Source: SZUA-430 sp964647355
Lineage (GTDB): Bacteria; Pseudomonadota; Alphaproteobacteria; Micropepsales; Micropepsaceae
Direction of reading: 5' to 3'
NCBI GenBank assembly: GCA_964647355.1
Contig: CAZYGK010000046.1
Span: forward strand, 1 to 25,627
Length of the DNA: 25,627 bases
Shown here: positions 7,677 through 16,510 of the stretch, piece after piece
Layout: each line of letters opens with the position of its first letter
Position numbering within the stretch: the first letter of the stretch is position 1
Notes under the pieces: model-generated
The model's input: the letters and a program-made list of their open reading frames with translations, nothing else
Database searches by the model: none
What the model was told of the DNA's origin: nothing
Program-made: the position numbers and the translations under genes

Positions 7677-10600
7677 TTACGCTCCTCGTGCCTGACTGAC
7701 ATCGAACACCTTCAGCACCTCATCGCCGTAGTGATTGATCACCTTCACCGCTATTTTGCGGGAGGCGGGTGAGTGGAAGGGAAACGATACTGCGGAGTGA
7801 AGTGTTTCCCACGCCTCCTCGTTGATCTCAGCCTTTAGCGCCTTCTGCAGCTTCTCGTAGGGGTCTTTGCCGCCAAGGAAGTATGCATGGCGAACGAAGA
7901 AGCTGCCCTCGTCGTAGTCCGTGTCGATGAACCAGCAGGCGACGTCGTCCTCTACCTTTGCCGATGACACGAGTTGGCCCGTGTTTGGGTTGTATATGTC
8001 AACGCCTTTGATCTCGACCTCGTAGCGACCGTCCTTGAGTTTGCGAATGTCAACGTCCGGCTCGCCGAACACTGTGAAGAGGTTGCCCTGATCCGCGGCC
8101 TTGAGCCGATCGGCCATCCGCAAGTCCTGGTTCATGTTGATGCGCAGTATTGTGAGCGCGCCTATGCTGCTTACCGTTTCCTGTGTCGCATGGGCCTCAA
8201 AGCCGAAGCCGCAAATAACCAGGACATCAAACATGTCCACGGCCTCCTTCGCAGCGGCAACGATCATCTGCCGTGTAACCGTGCCGTATTCCGGACCGAT
8301 GAAGATCGCGGCCTTGCGTTCGGGCGCATCTTCGCTGTCCTTCTCGCGATAGCGCGCTTGCGCGTTAATATAGCGGCCCGAGAACGGGCGTATGCTGCCC
8401 TTGATAAATTTCAGCCGCTCTGCCTTCTTGGTATTACCGATGCCGGCGGTCTCCAAGTTGTGCAAGACGACACGTACGAAGTCATCGCTCTCGCGCCGGG
8501 AGCGCTCGTCAGCGTCCGCACTACCGTCAAGGGTGGCGAGCATGACCGGGTCGTCTTCATTGGCCGCGAGCACTCGGTGGGGTGAAAGACTCTCGACCGT
8601 AAACGGTCCTGCGACGCGGACGGTGTGTTTGTCGATCTCTGGCTGGTCGTAGAGGAATTCGGTTTCGGCGTTGCGCGCGATGGAAGCATCTATCTCCGTT
8701 TGCCGAGCGCGTCGCGCGTCCCACCAAGCGTTGTGCAGGGGCAGCGCCGACGCGGGTAGCGGATCGCCGGCATGTTCCGGGAGGGTGTCGAGCGTGTAGT
8801 CGCGTCGTAGTAGCGTGTTCAGCTCTTTGAGCGGCTTGGTGAACTTCTTCTCGTGCTTGGCGAGCACTTCCTCAGAGGTGTCGTTGTCCTCCTCCAACTC
8901 CGCTCGCTCTGTCTTGAGATCCAGCAGCTTGGCGTGAAGTTTCTGCGCGCGATCTTCCCACGGGAAAACGGGAGCACGGGGAATTTGCCACTCTTCCCAG
9001 GATTGCTTCACCGAGGCGTTGAGCTTGCCGCGCAGCGCTTCCAGTTTCGACTGATGCTTGTCCCAGATGACATCGATCTCGGCATTGTTAGCGATCGACT
9101 TCAACGTCACGTGCGGGACGCGTTTGTAGACGAAGCCGTGCGTGATGTCGCTCGAGTAGCCGTCTGAGACGGCTGGACGACCAGTGATCTCAGCCTCTTT
9201 CCCGGCGCCTTCAGGGGTATCTTTCAACAAGTAGTGTGGGAAGCGCGCCGACATGAGGCGCGTGCGGGCAAGGGTGAGTGCAACTCGGCTGGTATCAATT
9301 GTGATCCATCGCCGACCCCATTGTTCAGCGACGTGGGCCGTGGTTCCCGACCCACATGTGGGGTCGAGTACCAGGTCGCCTGGATCCGTGCACATGAGTA
9401 GGCAGCGCTCGACGATCTTTGGCGAGGTCTCGACCACGTAACGCTTGTCAGATGCAAAGCCGGAAACGACCGTGTCTGTCCAAAGGTTGTTGGTTGGAAA
9501 AACGGGAAAGTCATCGATATAGCGGATGTAGGTAAGCGTCCTACCTGAAAGACCAAGCCGCGACGCTCTGTTGAGGCGTGGCATACCGATCTCTCCGGTC
9601 TTCCAATATCCGCGCCCCGGCGTAATTGTTTCTCCAAAGATCTCGACGGGAAAGCTCCCAGGAGGCCGTTGGCTTGTCATGTTGTCGATGCGGAAAAACT
9701 TCCCGCCGCGGCCAGTCGGCTTGCCAGTGCGCAGCTCAAGATCGGTTGCGGATCGACGCAATCCGTCAGGTTCTTCGATGCGAGTGTACTGAGTTGCGCC
9801 TTCGCCGCCGATTTCCTTGGCGATGTAGAGTTGGCGATACTTTAGACTTCTTATGTCTTTGGCATACCAAACAACGAAATCAGTCGTCCCTGCGAGATAG
9901 TTCGCCGTGGCCCCCGTTGTCTTTGACACAGAGATCAAGGAGACGAAGTTGGCAGCGCCGAGCATTTCATCGAGCAGCGCCCTGACAAGGTGCACATTCT
10001 CATCCCCAATTTGCACAAACAGCGATCCGCTTTCGTTTAGGAGCTCGTTCGCGACAGCGATGCGGTCCCGCAGGTATGACAAGTAAGAGTGAATGCCGCG
10101 CGACCAGGTATCGCGGAATGCGCGAATGACTTCAGCTTCGCGGCTTTCAGACTCCCGCTTTCCGTCTTTGACGTCACGGGTATTCGTCGATGTCTGGAAA
10201 TTCGAGCCAAACTTAATGCCATACGGCGGGTCCAGATAGATCATCTGCACCTTACCGCGCAGACTTTCCTTCTCGGCCAAGCTCGCCATCACCGCGAGGC
10301 TGTCGCCGAGGATCATGCGGTTTGACCACTTCAGGCCGACGCGATCGTGCTGGTAGTAGTTCAACTTGTCTTCGATCTCGGGGATGCCATTGAAGTCTGC
10401 GAATAGATCAGGCGTGTCGGTTTCGTAGCGCCAATCTTCTGCACCCTTTTGCCGGCGGCGGATGTCGTCGATGATCGCCTTCGGGTGCACTTTCTCCTGG
10501 ATGTATATCGGCGCCGCTTCTACTGTGAGCGGCGCAGCGTCCTCCTCATCTTTGCCCTTCCACACCAGCTGCACGTCACTCTCTCCTAGATTGTTGCCGC

Positions 10601-10820
10601 GCCAGACCAGTTGCGGATCAAGATCGGTGTTTCGTTTGTAGAGTTCGGGATGCGATGCCGGTGAAAAGCGCCGCTCGTACATCACTGAAACGGGCGCCGC
10701 GTCATCAGCGTGCATGAAAGAGGAATTTTCCTGCGTCGGAATATTCTTGCGTCTCGGCTTCTTGTGCTTGAGCGCATCAATGCGCTTTGACGTCGAAGGC
10801 ACTCGCGGTTGCCTCGCCAT
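7677..10820 (-). CDS. Type III-like Mod: adenine-specific DNA methyltransferase with long C-terminal extension
   Basis: The 1047-residue product carries the catalytic motif IV DPPY at 197-200 and the AdoMet-binding motif I DPTCGSGTT at 486-494. DPPY before the FxGxG-like motif is the beta-class order of type III Mod N6-adenine methyltransferases. The region between the two motifs (about 290-460) should hold the target-recognition domain and so set the methylated sequence. About 100 N-terminal residues containing LVWRGNN and a weaker repeat LVWKGKD precede the catalytic part. About 550 residues follow motif I, much more than a classical Mod of roughly 650 residues, and may dock Res or Z1. Ten bases separate it from Res, and GGGGGGAAG lies just before the ATG. 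It should protect host DNA from the nuclease encoded upstream. Confidence 0.92.
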   Translation of the reverse strand: MARQPRVPSTSKRIDALKHKKPRRKNIPTQENSSFMHADDAAPVSVMYERRFSPASHPELYKRNTDLDPQLVWRGNNLGESDVQLVWKGKDEEDAAPLTVEAAPIYIQEKVHPKAIIDDIRRRQKGAEDWRYETDTPDLFADFNGIPEIEDKLNYYQHDRVGLKWSNRMILGDSLAVMASLAEKESLRGKVQMIYLDPPYGIKFGSNFQTSTNTRDVKDGKRESESREAEVIRAFRDTWSRGIHSYLSYLRDRIAVANELLNESGSLFVQIGDENVHLVRALLDEMLGAANFVSLISVSKTTGATANYLAGTTDFVVWYAKDIRSLKYRQLYIAKEIGGEGATQYTRIEEPDGLRRSATDLELRTGKPTGRGGKFFRIDNMTSQRPPGSFPVEIFGETITPGRGYWKTGEIGMPRLNRASRLGLSGRTLTYIRYIDDFPVFPTNNLWTDTVVSGFASDKRYVVETSPKIVERCLLMCTDPGDLVLDPTCGSGTTAHVAEQWGRRWITIDTSRVALTLARTRLMSARFPHYLLKDTPEGAGKEAEITGRPAVSDGYSSDITHGFVYKRVPHVTLKSIANNAEIDVIWDKHQSKLEALRGKLNASVKQSWEEWQIPRAPVFPWEDRAQKLHAKLLDLKTERAELEEDNDTSEEVLAKHEKKFTKPLKELNTLLRRDYTLDTLPEHAGDPLPASALPLHNAWWDARRARQTEIDASIARNAETEFLYDQPEIDKHTVRVAGPFTVESLSPHRVLAANEDDPVMLATLDGSADADERSRRESDDFVRVVLHNLETAGIGNTKKAERLKFIKGSIRPFSGRYINAQARYREKDSEDAPERKAAIFIGPEYGTVTRQMIVAAAKEAVDMFDVLVICGFGFEAHATQETVSSIGALTILRINMNQDLRMADRLKAADQGNLFTVFGEPDVDIRKLKDGRYEVEIKGVDIYNPNTGQLVSSAKVEDDVACWFIDTDYDEGSFFVRHAYFLGGKDPYEKLQKALKAEINEEAWETLHSAVSFPFHSPASRKIAVKVINHYGDEVLKVFDVSQARGA

Positions 10821-10830
10821 ACTTCCCCCC

Positions 10831-13800
10831 CTAAGCCGCAGCGTCTTCGCTGGGCACCGCCGCCGCTGCGATGGCCGCGTCGAGACGCTCTGAGATCATG
10901 TTCAACGCCGCTTCGCCCTTGCCCTTGTCGTTCCATACTTGTCCGGTGAACGCGTCCATCATGTCGGTCGGTTCCGTAATCTCAGCTGCAGCCCATCGGC
11001 CCCATCGACCATCATTATTGACCGCCGGCAGCCACAACCGAGTCAGCGCGTCGCGCTTTGCTTCGGCATCAGGCCCGCGAAATCCCTTGATCTCAGCAAC
11101 CACGTTGAGAACGCCGCGCCTGCCGTCGTCCATTTGCACGATGAAGTCCGGGCGATAGAAGTGCTCCTCACCCATGAACGTGTAGGGGACCTCGAAGCCC
11201 AGACCGTTATTCTTCACGTAGCCGCGCACACGATCGAGCTTCTCAAGGCGCTCTGCGAAGGCAGCCTCCCACGTGGACTCCCACAAGACGAGATTGACCT
11301 GTGACTTCGTGGGATCGGTGTCCATCAGCGTGATGCGCGTGGTGTGGAAGTCCACGAAGCGGCTGGAACCAGTGGGATCAGGCCCCACAACCGGACGGAT
11401 TTTCTCGACGCCAGCAGTCTCCAAGGTGTCCGCGCAAGCGCGGATCATGCGCTGCACAGCCTCATCACGTAGCGCGGTGATCGATAGATAGCCGACCGAA
11501 CGCCCATCCTTGAGTGTCAAGCACTCACGCAGCCACTCACGCGCGACGCGCAGAAACTGTGGAAACAGAGTCAGCGGTTCGCCATCTACTTGACCTGACA
11601 ACCTGTGCCACCGCTCAAGGGTCCGCTTGGCGAGCATGAAGGCGATCGTTTGTTCACGTATGGCGCTGTAGTCGCCCTTGATGTCGGTCGAAGCACCGAC
11701 GAACGGATCAAGCTCGGTGATCTCGGGAATCTTCGGCCAGTTCGCGCTGAGCTCAAGTCGGCTGTCCGGCGTGAAGCGCGCGACTAGGCGGCCGGCGGGA
11801 AATTCTACTCGATAACCGTCGAGCCGCGGGAACTTGATCTCGGGTGCCGGCCGCGTGCGATCCGCGAAGACCCTGAATCGCTCCTTCGGTGGTTTGAAGT
11901 CCTTTTCGGAATTCGCCGGCATGAACGAGAACGGAACGCCGAGGACCTCGGCATACTCAGGTCGGAACATCCCCTGATCGTCGGCATCGTAGGACACGCG
12001 GCGAAGCGCGCGACCCACCACTTGCTCACACAACAGCTGAGTGCCGAACGCGCGACATCCCAAGACATGGGTCACCGTGTTGGCGTCCCACCCCTCGGTT
12101 AGCATTGAGACGGAGACAACACAGCGTACTTGCTCGCCAAGCTTGCCACGTTGGCCGACGGTGTTCATCACCTCACGCAGAAGCTCAGCGTCGTCGATCT
12201 TTTCAACATCACGCGACGGATCACGTTGGCGGAGTTCCTTCTTGAAGGCGTCAATCTCGTCCCGAGCGTCTTCTTTGAACTGGCCTGCAATCGCGTCGCC
12301 AGATTCCAGCTGAGCGGAATCGATCAGGATTGCGCGCCGCCGCGCGATCGGCTTGCCGTTTTCGACGTTGGCAAACATCGGCAGGTTACCGGCCTTCCAG
12401 ATGCGCTTCTCTTCGTCGTCATCGGGGTTTTCGCAATAGCCAGCGATCCAGTCGTACACCATTCGCGATGTCGTGGTGTTGTTGCACACGACGATGAAGA
12501 CTGGCGGGGTTTCCTTCTTCGGCCAAACCTGATCGGTGGCTACATAGTCCCGGTAAAGCGCCATCAAGGCAGCCTCAAGCTGAGGGGGAAGCTCCGCCGC
12601 CGACATTTCGCCACCCGAGCGCCGACCGCGGCGTGAGAGTTCGCGGCGAATGTGTTTGTAGATGTGCCTGAACACTGGCTCTTGAGCTTGCACCACGTCA
12701 TCGCGCGTTGGGACACGGGGCACTTTGACAATACCGCTCTCGATCGCGTCCATCAGCGAGAAGTCGGACACGACCCAGCCGAAGAGCTCGCCCTCGCGAT
12801 AGCCCGAGCCCCGCAGAAAGAAGGGCGTCGCGGACAGGTCGTACACGGCTTTGACGCCCAGAACGCGATCTACCGCCCTAATGCCATTGATCCAGAGGCG
12901 TGCGGCTTTGTTGTTCTCTTCCGCGTCAGCGCGCGCCTCTGCCGCAGTTTCGTCCTCTGCGCGATCGACTGCTGCGCTATCGTCCGGCTTCTGCTCGTAG
13001 CAATGGTGGGCTTCGTCGTTTATCACGATGATTCCGCGGCGACCCATCAAGGGGGCCATCACGCGGTGGATCATCTGCCCATCCGTCTCGCGGAACCGCT
13101 CGTCGAACTCCTCTTCGGACTCGCGGCCACGAAGCACCTCGGCGGTTCCCTTCGCCATCTCCGCGCGACGGTATTTGAATGCATGAAAGTTCGTGATGAC
13201 GATGCGCGCCTTGTGAAGGTCGGGCATTAGATCTCGCGGAACAATGGACAGGCGTTCGTAGATTGAGTCTGGCGCCTCGGGCTTCAACACGCGCAGCCGA
13301 TCCTTGATCGTTATGCCTGGCGCGACGATCAGAAACGCGTCCGTGAACATCTTAGAGTTAGGGCGGCGGGACTTGTTGATTGTATGCCAGGCGATCAGCA
13401 TCGCCATCACGGTCGTTTTTCCGGCCCCTGTGGCGAGCTTCATCGCCTGGCGAAACAGACCCGGATTGGCTGCCTCGCTATGTCTCGCGGCAGCGTCGCT
13501 TAGTTCCTGAAAGGCACGGTTCTTCGGGGCGACTTCGGTTAGCCAGATAATTGTCTCGGCTGCCTCTACCTGGCAAAAAAACAATGGGCGCTGTCGAGCT
13601 TTGTCGCGCCAGTGCTCAAGTAGACGGCCGGTTTCATAAGTCACGCCGGCCTGGCTCAGAGGAAGCTTTCGCCATGCATCCACTTTGTCGCGAATCCGAT
13701 TGACGAGGTCGTTCGCGCGAAACGCCGTTGGTCCTTCGACATCGTACTCAAACTCAACCTGGCCAGCCGTCCTCTTTGATTTGGGTATGGGAACGACGTA

Positions 13801-13923
13801 AGCGCTGACCCGACGGTCCGAAATCGCCATACCGGTTGGCATGCCGCGGTCGTTGAGCTGCCAGTGCTGCGTTGGTGCGCTGAACGGGGAGTTGAGGATC
13901 GGGTTTTGCAGGGCGTTGGTCAT
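10831..13923 (-). CDS. Type III-like Res: DEAH helicase with C-terminal PD-(D/E)XK nuclease
   Basis: The 1030-residue product opens with NPILNSPFSAPTQHW, which I recall from the BPTD_3080-type restriction family that pairs with long Mod proteins. Helicase motifs appear in order: Walker A ATGAGKT (164-170), DEAH (303-306), SATPF (364-368), TEGWDAN (609-615) and QVVGRALRR (634-642). The C-terminus has a nuclease core: a glutamate in WESTWEAAFAERLE (about 881-894), RPDF (924-927) and AEIKG (943-947), giving PD-x(n)-EIK. The expected role is ATP-dependent translocation on unmodified DNA followed by cleavage. A hairpin sits 12 bases before the start, and Shine-Dalgarno pairing is weak (GGTGAA directly before the ATG). 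It is the first gene of the res-mod-Z1 operon. GC looks lower than in the right-hand genes, consistent with transfer. Confidence 0.92.
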   Translation of the reverse strand: MTNALQNPILNSPFSAPTQHWQLNDRGMPTGMAISDRRVSAYVVPIPKSKRTAGQVEFEYDVEGPTAFRANDLVNRIRDKVDAWRKLPLSQAGVTYETGRLLEHWRDKARQRPLFFCQVEAAETIIWLTEVAPKNRAFQELSDAAARHSEAANPGLFRQAMKLATGAGKTTVMAMLIAWHTINKSRRPNSKMFTDAFLIVAPGITIKDRLRVLKPEAPDSIYERLSIVPRDLMPDLHKARIVITNFHAFKYRRAEMAKGTAEVLRGRESEEEFDERFRETDGQMIHRVMAPLMGRRGIIVINDEAHHCYEQKPDDSAAVDRAEDETAAEARADAEENNKAARLWINGIRAVDRVLGVKAVYDLSATPFFLRGSGYREGELFGWVVSDFSLMDAIESGIVKVPRVPTRDDVVQAQEPVFRHIYKHIRRELSRRGRRSGGEMSAAELPPQLEAALMALYRDYVATDQVWPKKETPPVFIVVCNNTTTSRMVYDWIAGYCENPDDDEEKRIWKAGNLPMFANVENGKPIARRRAILIDSAQLESGDAIAGQFKEDARDEIDAFKKELRQRDPSRDVEKIDDAELLREVMNTVGQRGKLGEQVRCVVSVSMLTEGWDANTVTHVLGCRAFGTQLLCEQVVGRALRRVSYDADDQGMFRPEYAEVLGVPFSFMPANSEKDFKPPKERFRVFADRTRPAPEIKFPRLDGYRVEFPAGRLVARFTPDSRLELSANWPKIPEITELDPFVGASTDIKGDYSAIREQTIAFMLAKRTLERWHRLSGQVDGEPLTLFPQFLRVAREWLRECLTLKDGRSVGYLSITALRDEAVQRMIRACADTLETAGVEKIRPVVGPDPTGSSRFVDFHTTRITLMDTDPTKSQVNLVLWESTWEAAFAERLEKLDRVRGYVKNNGLGFEVPYTFMGEEHFYRPDFIVQMDDGRRGVLNVVAEIKGFRGPDAEAKRDALTRLWLPAVNNDGRWGRWAAAEITEPTDMMDAFTGQVWNDKGKGEAALNMISERLDAAIAAAAVPSEDAAA

Positions 13924-14227
13924 TTCACCGCGTGTAAGTCTTTCTGGAGACTTCTATGCCAGTTTCGTGAAGCTGTGTGCAGGGAGTCGTTTAGGCGTGC
14001 GACAACCGTCAGTGAATCCTATTGCGCAAGAAAATCTGGCGTTTAGCCATGCCCCATGAGGGGCTGGTGCATAGTGCTGTGCAGCGACGCACGTCGTGTG
14101 ATGTGGTTTTCCCCAGCGAGGTTCCATACAATTTCTAGGGGAAATTCAGACTCGCCGATTTGTTCTTAACGTTGGGCCAGAGGGCGAAGGGTACTCCGGA
14201 ATCAAGATCGGCATAAGAGCTCCCATT
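13924..14227. other. Leader and intergenic region upstream of the Res gene
   Basis: I see no gene in this stretch. It should hold the promoter of the res-mod-Z1 operon, but no clear -35/-10 pair stands out. Three stem-loops can be drawn: 13936-13953, GCCCC/GGGGC around 14051-14064, and TTTCCCC (14108-14114) with GGGGAAA (14138-14144). Confidence 0.5.
13936..13953. promoter_or_regulatory. Hairpin/inverted repeat just before the Res start
   Basis: AAGTCT and AGACTT form a perfect 6-bp stem around a 6-base loop, 12 bases upstream of the Res ATG. In this place it could be an operator for a controller protein or an mRNA hairpin limiting Res translation. The function is inference. Confidence 0.35.
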
Positions 14228-14495
14228 CTATAAGGGGCCGTGTTGCCACCCCAGAAACTCTACCGCCGTCTCGACATCGCCGTAACCGTAGATCTTCATC
14301 GCCCAGTATGACGGCGGGCGTTCGCTTTGGCCCGGCAGGCCCGCGCGCAGAAGGGCGTCTTCGTCCGTGCGTACCACGAGTTTGGTCGTGCCCACGCGCG
14401 GTTAGATCTCCACGCTCCAGAAATTGTTGGGCGTCTCCATGAACAGGTGCGGGTTCGTCGGGCGCTTCAGCGCGCCTTCGTGCGTCGCGCGAGTC
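14228..14495 (-). pseudogene. Decayed 3' fragment of the 16552-17253 gene
   Basis: Positions 14251-14492 align without gaps to 16578-16819 at about 87% identity by eye. The shared reading encodes LVVRTDEDALLRAGLP and RPPSYWAMKIYGYGD. In this copy the codon equivalent to CAA in VEIQPR has become TAA (on the plus strand, TTA near 14402), so the frame is interrupted. Only the last third of the gene is present. It begins about 9 bases after the stop of the 367-residue gene and has the same orientation as the intact copy, so the pair forms a direct repeat around two cargo genes. Confidence 0.88.
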
Positions 14496-14503
14496 ACCGC
14501 CGC

Positions 14504-15607
14504 CTATTTCGTTTGCCGCAGCTTCGCAAAGCGGCGGGCCACTTCGGCGATGTCGAATTGCACGGCGGTGGATGAGGCGTCCACCAGCTGGTTCTTGCCT
14601 TTGGCGAGAAACAGCTTTTTCAGCGCCATGTGCACCTCGTCGTTCTTCGGCACTTCGCCGACATCCCTATCGGCAAACTGAGAGACCTTGGCGAGCTCGC
14701 TCGCCTGCGCTGTGCCGTCGGCATACGCCTCGGGCTCCAAACGCTCCAACGCAACGATCGCAACGGCGGAGCGGCCAATGAAATCGCTTTGCCCCACACG
14801 AAACCCGGCGAGGTAGTCGCTTCCCGTCTCCTCTCCGCGTGCGATGCGCATATGTTCATAGACGTAGAGATCGGCATCAGGCGACCACATCGACACATAC
14901 AAGAACTTTGCGTCGAAAAAGCCGGTACAATCCCATCGCCGGGGCGGTCTGTTCGGTGTGGTCGCCGCACCGAAATACATGCCGGAAAATCCTAACAGGC
15001 CCTTTTCCGGTTCCGTCAGATAGAGAAGCTCTTGCACGAACCTGTCCGGTTCGTCGGCGATCGCGTGCCGGTACACGCGATACACGCCGCGAAAGATGTC
15101 AAGAAATCGCTTGTTGGCATCGGCCGGCTGCCGCACCGGGAATGCGATGTTGACATGTAAGGCGTGCGCTAGGTTGGACTGAAAGCTTCCGGACGTTTTC
15201 TTGATAAGGTCTTTGGTGATCCGCCAGGTGACGCCGCAAAGGCCGGCGAGCGCGCGCAGAGGTTCAACGGTCGGCTTGTCTTTTCCCTGAACCTTCTTCA
15301 GCTCGTAAAGATAAAGGTACACCAACGCGGAGAAGGAGGCCCGGCGCAACGCGCTCTCGCCGTTCAGCCAACGGTTCAAGTTCTTCGTCGTGATCACTTT
15401 CGGAAAGTTGATCTTTTCGGTGCCCACTTCGTCTTCGTTCGTACAGGCGGGAACTGTCCGTTCACCCAACTTGCGCGCGCAGTTTCGCATCTGGATGAAC
15501 AGCGGCTTCAGGTTGCCGTCTTGTGCACGGTCGCCGGAAAACTCTTTGGCGATCGCCAGTAGAAACGTGCGGAACCTGTCGTCGTTGCGTCGTTTCATGC
15601 CGTGCAT
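14504..15607 (-). CDS. Unrecognised 367-residue protein, possibly a DNA-binding sensor
   Basis: I do not recognise a family. Residues 1-40 are basic and helical. Around 75-110, VITTKNLNRWLNGESALRRASFSALVYLYLYELKK could be a helix-turn-helix followed by a helix, and residues 125-150 (LRALAGLCGVTWRITKDLI) look like another helical pair. The C-terminal half is strand-rich (FLYVSMWSPDADLYVYEHMRI, YLAGFRVGQSDFIGRSAVAIVALERL), suggesting a ligand-binding beta domain. No signal peptide or membrane helix is visible, so it is probably cytoplasmic. ATG 15607 is close to GAGGGG; ATG 15598 is an alternative start. It is divergent from a membrane-protein gene across 235 bases containing a perfect 12-bp palindrome, which would fit a regulator of itself and that neighbour. 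The regulator role is inference. Confidence 0.7.
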   Translation of the reverse strand: MHGMKRRNDDRFRTFLLAIAKEFSGDRAQDGNLKPLFIQMRNCARKLGERTVPACTNEDEVGTEKINFPKVITTKNLNRWLNGESALRRASFSALVYLYLYELKKVQGKDKPTVEPLRALAGLCGVTWRITKDLIKKTSGSFQSNLAHALHVNIAFPVRQPADANKRFLDIFRGVYRVYRHAIADEPDRFVQELLYLTEPEKGLLGFSGMYFGAATTPNRPPRRWDCTGFFDAKFLYVSMWSPDADLYVYEHMRIARGEETGSDYLAGFRVGQSDFIGRSAVAIVALERLEPEAYADGTAQASELAKVSQFADRDVGEVPKNDEVHMALKKLFLAKGKNQLVDASSTAVQFDIAEVARRFAKLRQTK

Positions 15608-15656
15608 TGACCCCTCGAAGTTTCCTTGGCGTGCGCGACGCGAGTTTCGAGTTTCG

Positions 15657-15668
15657 CGGAAATTTCCG
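15657..15668. promoter_or_regulatory. Perfect 12-bp palindrome, candidate operator
   Basis: CGGAAATTTCCG is fully self-complementary and lies about 50 bases upstream of the 367-residue gene start. It is preceded by a short direct repeat GAGTTTCG-AGTTTCG. Its position between divergent genes makes it a plausible site for the neighbouring protein. Confidence 0.35.
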
Positions 15669-15803
15669 GTTCATGTCCAGGTGGTTGCTCGGACGCGGCG
15701 TCTCGTGGCCCAACAAAAGAATCGAACAATGGGACTTTGTTCTGCGCAATATTCAGTAGTTTCTCGGAGATTTTCAGCAGCAATCGTGCAATTCGTTTGC
15801 TCA

Positions 15804-15819
15804 TCGTGCTTGAGCACGA
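15804..15819. promoter_or_regulatory. Inverted repeat before the membrane-protein gene
   Basis: TCGTGCT and AGCACGA flank TG. As RNA this would be a 6-bp stem with a TTGA loop, ending about 11 bases upstream of the AAGGAG ribosome binding site. It could be an operator or a translational element; a second TCGTGC occurs 20 bases to the left. Confidence 0.3.
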
Positions 15820-15842
15820 AAACCATTCTGAAGGAGCCGATT

Positions 15843-16481
15843 ATGTCTCAATCGAAAATTTCCGCTCTGCGCGGCTTGGGCTTTAGGGCCGGGTTCTGCC
15901 TCTCCATTCTTATCCTGGCTTGCCCGAAAGAGCTTTGGGCGGCGCTGCCATCGCTGTCGGGCGCTCCCTTGCTGCCCGAACTTGGCCTGCTGAAATTCTA
16001 CGCCGTCTTGGGTTTGACGCTGCCGCTTGTTCTTCTCGAGTTGGGCGCTCGAAGCTATGCCCACCACCTGGCGCACTACCTTGAAAATCTGAGCAAGGAT
16101 CGGCGCGATTGGGCGTTGACGTTGCTTGCGTCGCTGACGCGGACGCAGATTTGGCGTCACGCTTGTTTGTTGGCCCTCGTGGCGCTCGGCTTACTCAACG
16201 CCGCCGATCTCTTGGCGCACGCCCACACGGGCGAATTCCTGATCGCGCTCATCACGGCGGCTGCGTCCTTGGCCATCGTCGTTTGGTCGGAACTGCTGCC
16301 GTTCGAAAAGGTTTTGATTGATGCCATCGATGCGCTGCTCAACTTCGGGCGCCGTGCGCGCACGTATGCTGCCTCGCATCTGGCGGGCAAATCTCTGCGC
16401 CTCGTCGCGGCGGGCAGCGTGGTCGCCTGGATCTGGCCGACAATGAATGCCCTCGCCACTGGATCCTTGCTCAGCCTCTAG
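15843..16481 (+). CDS. Multi-pass membrane protein of unknown function
   Basis: The 212-residue product is read from ATG 15843, which has AAGGAG about 7 bases upstream; the open frame extends further left, but only through the divergent gene. Hydrophobic segments lie at about 12-34 (possibly an uncleaved signal), 50-66, 104-125, 131-149 and 181-199. They are separated by a basic/acidic loop (LENLSKDRRDW) and a segment LPFEKVLIDAIDALLNFGRRARTY. No known family or catalytic motif stands out. A strong terminator follows directly, so it is a single-gene transcript. Its only partner by context is the divergent 367-residue protein inside the same repeat-bounded block. Confidence 0.75.
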   Translation: MSQSKISALRGLGFRAGFCLSILILACPKELWAALPSLSGAPLLPELGLLKFYAVLGLTLPLVLLELGARSYAHHLAHYLENLSKDRRDWALTLLASLTRTQIWRHACLLALVALGLLNAADLLAHAHTGEFLIALITAAASLAIVVWSELLPFEKVLIDAIDALLNFGRRARTYAASHLAGKSLRLVAAGSVVAWIWPTMNALATGSLLSL

Positions 16482-16510
16482 TGGAGACACAATCGTGGAA
16501 GACGACCCCT

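Larger units (their letters stand above)
15608..15842. promoter_or_regulatory. Divergent promoter region
   Basis: These 235 bases separate two divergently transcribed genes and must serve both. They are more AT-rich than the neighbouring coding DNA. A 12-bp palindrome (15657-15668) lies nearer the 367-residue gene, and an inverted repeat (15804-15819) lies just before the ribosome binding site of the membrane-protein gene. I could not fix -35/-10 elements. Confidence 0.5.

Noticed and set aside
5475..13923. BREX or DISARM locus
   Set aside because: There is no PglZ, BrxL or BrxC, and no DrmA/DrmB-like gene; the Res and Mod features are type III-like instead.
4722..13923. The exonuclease as a fourth subunit of the restriction system
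   Set aside because: It is only 32 bases from the Z1 gene, but it is frameshifted and its 3' end duplication suggests a pre-existing host gene next to which DNA was inserted. Not excluded, but unsupported.
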